From an uncultured SAR86 cluster bacterium (lineage in GTDB: Bacteria; Pseudomonadota; Gammaproteobacteria; Magnimaribacterales; D2472), in the NCBI GenBank assembly GCA_902602185.1, contig CACKPV010000001.1, positions 234,785-298,784 of the forward strand: a stretch of DNA of 64,000 nt. The letters are read 5' to 3'. Positions 60,757-64,000 of the stretch are shown piece after piece. The position numbers and the translations under genes were made by a program. Below the pieces are notes generated by a model. That model had not been told where the DNA came from, did no database searches, and was given only the letters and a program-made list of their open reading frames with translations. Position 1 is the stretch's first letter, and every line of letters begins with the position of its first letter.

Positions 60757-63700
60757 AATTGTTGACTTTGCTTTATCAAAAGCAAAAACTACCCTAACAA
60801 TTGCATTAGTGATCATCCTTGCTGGTGCATATGCCAGGCAAGAGATTCAAATTTCTTCAAGGCCTAATATCCAATTGCCTTTTATAAGTGTAACTGTCTT
60901 TTTGGAGGGAGCATCTCCAGATGATGGAGCTAGATTAATTGCAAAACCTCTCGAAAATAATCTGAGAAGTGTTGAGGGTATAAAGCATATCAACACAAAT
61001 AGCTCACTTGGAGTTACAAGAGTAATTTTAGAATTTGATATCCAGTATGACATGACTAAAGCACTTGTTGATGTTAAGCAATCGGTAGAAGAAGTAAAAA
61101 GTGAATTGCCAAATGAAGCTGAAGACCCCCAAATTGAGGAATACTCGGAAAGTAGTTTTCCCGTGATGACTATCAGCCTCATAGGTGATGGATCGTTGCG
61201 ACAAAAGATATTTTTTGCTGAAGAACTCAAGGATGAGTTAGAAAATATTGATGGTATTTATCAAGCTGATATTTTTGCAGCTCCTGATGAAGTTCTTGAG
61301 GGTGTAATTGAAAAGTCTAAAATGGAAGCTTATGGGGTAACTCTTGGTGATCTCTACAATTCAATAAATAATAATAATCTAATCATACCTGGTGGAAGGC
61401 AAGACACTGGTCTTGGCAGTTTCAATGTTGAAGTGCCAAGTATTTTAGAAACTCCAAGAGATGTTTATAACATCCCCATTAAAGTGTCTCAAAATGCAAT
61501 TGTTACTTTTGGGGACATAGCTTCTGTAAAAAGGACTTTTATGGATTTCGATGAATATGCCAAAATTAATGGAGAAGATGCTATCTCCATTGAAATCTTC
61601 TTAAGAGATGGTGCCAATGCTCTTGATACTAAAACTGCCATCAATGAATCCTTATCAAAAATTAATACTAAGTTGCCTCCTAATTTAGAAATTGTTATCA
61701 CGGATGATGAAACTGTTATAACGGAACAATTAGTGTCTGAGCTTCAAGGAAATATTCTAGCTGCTGTATTATTAATTATAATTTTAGTTGTGGCTTCAAT
61801 TGGATTGAGAGTTGGAGTACTTGTTGGTCTTTCAATTCCTTTCTGTTTTTTATTTACCTTTATCATACTAAATAGTGCAAATCTTGAAATGAATTTTCTG
61901 GTAATGTTCGGACTGCTTCTTTCTATGGGAATGCTAATAGATGGATCTATCGTAGTTACTGAGTATGCTGATAGAAAAATTAGTGAAGGTCTCACCCGCT
62001 TTGAAGCTTATAAACTTGCTGCAAAGAGGATGTTTTTCCCAATTCTTGCCTCAACCGGAACGACATTAGCAGCCTTTATCCCTTTAATTTTTTGGCCGGG
62101 ATATACCGGTCAATTCATGAAATATCTTCCTTTAACTGTTTTTTTTGTACTTATTGCCTCATTTTTTTATGCAATGGTTCTCACTCCAGTTGTAGGATCA
62201 TATTTTGGTCAACATAAATCAGTTTTGAGCACAGATAATGCAGTTGATAAAACTGGGCAAAGAATTTTTGATAATATCTCCCAGTTTTATGCAGATAAAA
62301 TCAAGGTTTTTGTCCATAAACCTTTTGAGACAATAATTGCTGTGTTCTCAATCATTTCTCTAATTTTAATTACTTATAGTTATTATGGAAAAGGAACTGA
62401 ATACTTTGCAACAATAGATCCAATTGAAGCAGAAATATCTATTAGAGGTCGTGGAAATTTTTCTGCTCTTGAAAAAAAAGAAATTATTGAATCTATCGAG
62501 AATGAAGTCCTTAAGATTGAGGAGTTGAAAAGTGTTTACCTCAAAGCAGGTTCCCGATGGTGGGATGGAGGTAGTGACAAAATTGGAAGTGGGTTTGTTG
62601 AGGTGGTGCCGGCATCAGAGAGATCTATAAGTGGTTTAGAAGCTATCGGAAAAATAACTAAATTAACAAAAAATATTCCAGGTATCGTTGTTGAAGCTGA
62701 ACCTGATATGGGTGGTCCAGAGTTTGGTGCACCTATTGAGTTAGGTATTTATGGTGAGACTGAAAAAGAAGTAACACAGGCAGCAAAAAAAATTGAAACT
62801 TACATGAGGACAAATATTAGTGGTTTAACGAATATTTTTTCAACTCGTGCCTATCCATCTGTTGAATGGAGTGTTCAGGTCGATAACCAAAAAGCTGCAC
62901 AACTTGGAGTAAATGTTTTTGATGTTGGTGCATTGGTCCAAATGTTAACTTCAGGTTTTAAAGTTGGAGAATTTAATCCAGATGATGCAAGAGATGAAAT
63001 TGATATTAGAGCAAGATTTGAACCAGAGTACAGGACTATAACTGGCATTAACAATCTTAAAGTTCAAACAAAAAATGGGCTTGTTCCTGTGAGTAGTTTT
63101 ATTTCAGTTCAGCCAAAGCAATTCAGAGAGAGTGTTATTCGAAGAGATGGCAGATACTACCATGAGATTCATGCCTCTCCATGGCCTGATATTTTAGTAA
63201 GTGATAAAGTGAATGAAATTGATTCTTGGTTGAAAAGTGCAGATTTAGGTAATCAAATTAATTACAAGTTTCAAGGGCAGGCTGAAGAAGCTGATGAAGT
63301 CAATCAGTTTATGATTGTTGCTGGCATAACTGCCATATTTGTAATGTTATTGATGCTTCTCACTCAATTTAACAGTTTTTATCAATCTGCCGTTGTTTTA
63401 TCATCAGTCGTGATGTCTTTTGTTGGTGTCTTACTTGGTCTTTTGATTACCAATAAACCCTTCAGTTCAACTATGACGGGTATTTCGATAGTCACATTAG
63501 CTGGCATTGTAGTCAATAATAATATTGTCATGATTGATACTTTTAATAGGTTAAAAAGTGAAAGGCCTCATGAAAATATTCTTGATGTTATTACAGTATC
63601 GTGTAAACAAAGGCTCAGACCCATACTGCTGACAACTGTCACTACTATTTTAGGTTTGTTGCCACTTGCTTTGGGTTTGAGCATTGACCTAGTTGCTAGA

Positions 63701-63892
63701 GAGATTACAGTTGGAAGCAGAGTAGTTGATTGGTGGTCAAATCTTGCTCAATCAATTGTTTTTGGGTTAAGTTTTAGTACTTTGCTTACTCTAATATTTA
63801 CTCCTGCTGCTCTGGCACTGCCTTCACATCTCAAACATTTCCTTGCCTCTGTCAGTAATCAAGAATTAGATACACAACTAATTAATAAATAG
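60749..63892 (+). CDS. RND-family efflux pump, inner-membrane transporter
   Basis: A 1047-residue HAE-RND-like transporter with 12 predicted helices and two large periplasmic loops. Typical elements are RPNIQLPFISVTVFLEGASP near the N-terminus and GFVEVVPASERS in the second loop region. In helix 4, where AcrB has two Asp, the sequence is GMLIDGSIVV (D398, G399). In helix 10, AcrB's Lys is replaced in GIVVNNNIVMID (about N923-N925). Proton coupling may therefore differ from AcrB. No outer-membrane factor gene is nearby. Substrate unknown. Confidence 0.93.
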   Translation: MDRIVDFALSKAKTTLTIALVIILAGAYARQEIQISSRPNIQLPFISVTVFLEGASPDDGARLIAKPLENNLRSVEGIKHINTNSSLGVTRVILEFDIQYDMTKALVDVKQSVEEVKSELPNEAEDPQIEEYSESSFPVMTISLIGDGSLRQKIFFAEELKDELENIDGIYQADIFAAPDEVLEGVIEKSKMEAYGVTLGDLYNSINNNNLIIPGGRQDTGLGSFNVEVPSILETPRDVYNIPIKVSQNAIVTFGDIASVKRTFMDFDEYAKINGEDAISIEIFLRDGANALDTKTAINESLSKINTKLPPNLEIVITDDETVITEQLVSELQGNILAAVLLIIILVVASIGLRVGVLVGLSIPFCFLFTFIILNSANLEMNFLVMFGLLLSMGMLIDGSIVVTEYADRKISEGLTRFEAYKLAAKRMFFPILASTGTTLAAFIPLIFWPGYTGQFMKYLPLTVFFVLIASFFYAMVLTPVVGSYFGQHKSVLSTDNAVDKTGQRIFDNISQFYADKIKVFVHKPFETIIAVFSIISLILITYSYYGKGTEYFATIDPIEAEISIRGRGNFSALEKKEIIESIENEVLKIEELKSVYLKAGSRWWDGGSDKIGSGFVEVVPASERSISGLEAIGKITKLTKNIPGIVVEAEPDMGGPEFGAPIELGIYGETEKEVTQAAKKIETYMRTNISGLTNIFSTRAYPSVEWSVQVDNQKAAQLGVNVFDVGALVQMLTSGFKVGEFNPDDARDEIDIRARFEPEYRTITGINNLKVQTKNGLVPVSSFISVQPKQFRESVIRRDGRYYHEIHASPWPDILVSDKVNEIDSWLKSADLGNQINYKFQGQAEEADEVNQFMIVAGITAIFVMLLMLLTQFNSFYQSAVVLSSVVMSFVGVLLGLLITNKPFSSTMTGISIVTLAGIVVNNNIVMIDTFNRLKSERPHENILDVITVSCKQRLRPILLTTVTTILGLLPLALGLSIDLVAREITVGSRVVDWWSNLAQSIVFGLSFSTLLTLIFTPAALALPSHLKHFLASVSNQELDTQLINK

Positions 63893-63905
63893 ATACAATA
63901 CATTC

Positions 63906-64000
63906 ATGTCTAATTCTAAGAATACTTTTGAAGAATCTCTAAAAAAGTTAGAGAAGATTGTTGAAAAACTTGAGGATGGAAATGTAAACCTCGATGACTC
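63906..64000 (+). CDS. xseB: Exodeoxyribonuclease VII small subunit, N-terminal part (cut by window edge)
   Basis: The first 31 residues are visible. FEESLKKLEKIVEKLEDGNV matches the XseB helical N-terminus, including the conserved FEE.L..LE.IV..LE.G pattern. It begins 13 bases after the RND gene stop. Exonuclease VII degrades single-stranded DNA. Confidence 0.93.
   Translation, partial: MSNSKNTFEESLKKLEKIVEKLEDGNVNLDD

Overview
This AT-rich, densely packed chromosome segment comes from a bacterium that looks like a streamlined marine gammaproteobacterium. The gene orders gyrA-serC-pheA-tyrA-aroA-cmk-rpsA-ihfB, infC-rpmI-rplT-pheS-pheT, ubiG-phosphatase-yciK and scpA-scpB-rluB are gammaproteobacterial. 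Low G+C, very short intergenic gaps, frequent overlaps, many TTG starts and trimmed housekeeping proteins fit a SAR86-like lineage. That placement is an inference from gene content, not a phylogeny.

Layout. 1-4.6 kb (minus): an overlapping sugar-metabolism operon (Gfo/Idh oxidoreductase, SIS isomerase, inositol-phosphatase-family enzyme, 2-hydroxyacid dehydrogenase, HpcH/HpaI aldolase cut by the window edge) preceded by a sorbosone-dehydrogenase-like protein. 4.6-6.3 kb (plus): a WecA-like polyprenyl-phosphate sugar-phosphate transferase with an extra periplasmic insert, and a TerB-like protein. 6.3-9.6 kb: two type-B carboxylesterases. 9.6-17.4 kb: tRNA-Pro, an ihfA-like gene carrying a terminator-shaped hairpin inside its 5' part, a cadherin/Ig-like surface protein with a Gly-Thr repeat tail, YjbH, pheT, pheS, rplT, rpmI, infC (TTG start) and pdxH.

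17.4-34.6 kb is the surface-polysaccharide region. Leftward are KpsD-, KpsE-, KpsT- and KpsM-like capsule-export genes; the KpsT-like ATPase appears to have lost every catalytic motif. Rightward are a family 2 glycosyltransferase, the full dTDP-L-rhamnose pathway (rmlB, rmlD, rmlA, rmlC), a 911-residue two-domain glycosyltransferase, two sulfotransferases and a 2-oxoglutarate/Fe(II) oxygenase. Between tRNA-Leu and tRNA-Cys lies a compact operon with an APS-kinase-like protein, a small nucleotidyltransferase, two unknown proteins and a short UDP-sugar dehydrogenase. Together these suggest an exported, rhamnose-containing and sulfated polysaccharide.

34.6-49.0 kb (minus) is housekeeping: kdsD, pgsA, uvrC, pgi, pyrF, ihfB, rpsA, cmk, aroA, tyrA, pheA, serC, gyrA. 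49-52.7 kb: a nucleotidyltransferase-cupin fusion and the three-gene proton-translocating transhydrogenase. 52.8-54.9 kb (plus): ubiG, a MupP/Gph-like phosphatase, yciK. 54.8-57.5 kb (minus): an AlkA-like glycosylase, rluB, scpB, scpA. 57.7-64 kb (plus): DAHP synthase, a double-domain DnaT-like protein with a lambda-P-like partner, a two-gene RND pump whose adaptor lacks the usual alpha-hairpin, and the start of xseB.

The most unusual points are the motif-less KpsT homologue, a phenylalanyl-tRNA synthetase missing N-terminal tRNA-binding parts from both subunits, the hairpin-less RND adaptor with altered proton-relay residues, the DnaT/P-like pair, and the sulfation operon between two tRNA genes. 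No intergenic stretch longer than about 300 bases lacks a gene, and no insertion sequence, CRISPR array or rRNA gene was seen.
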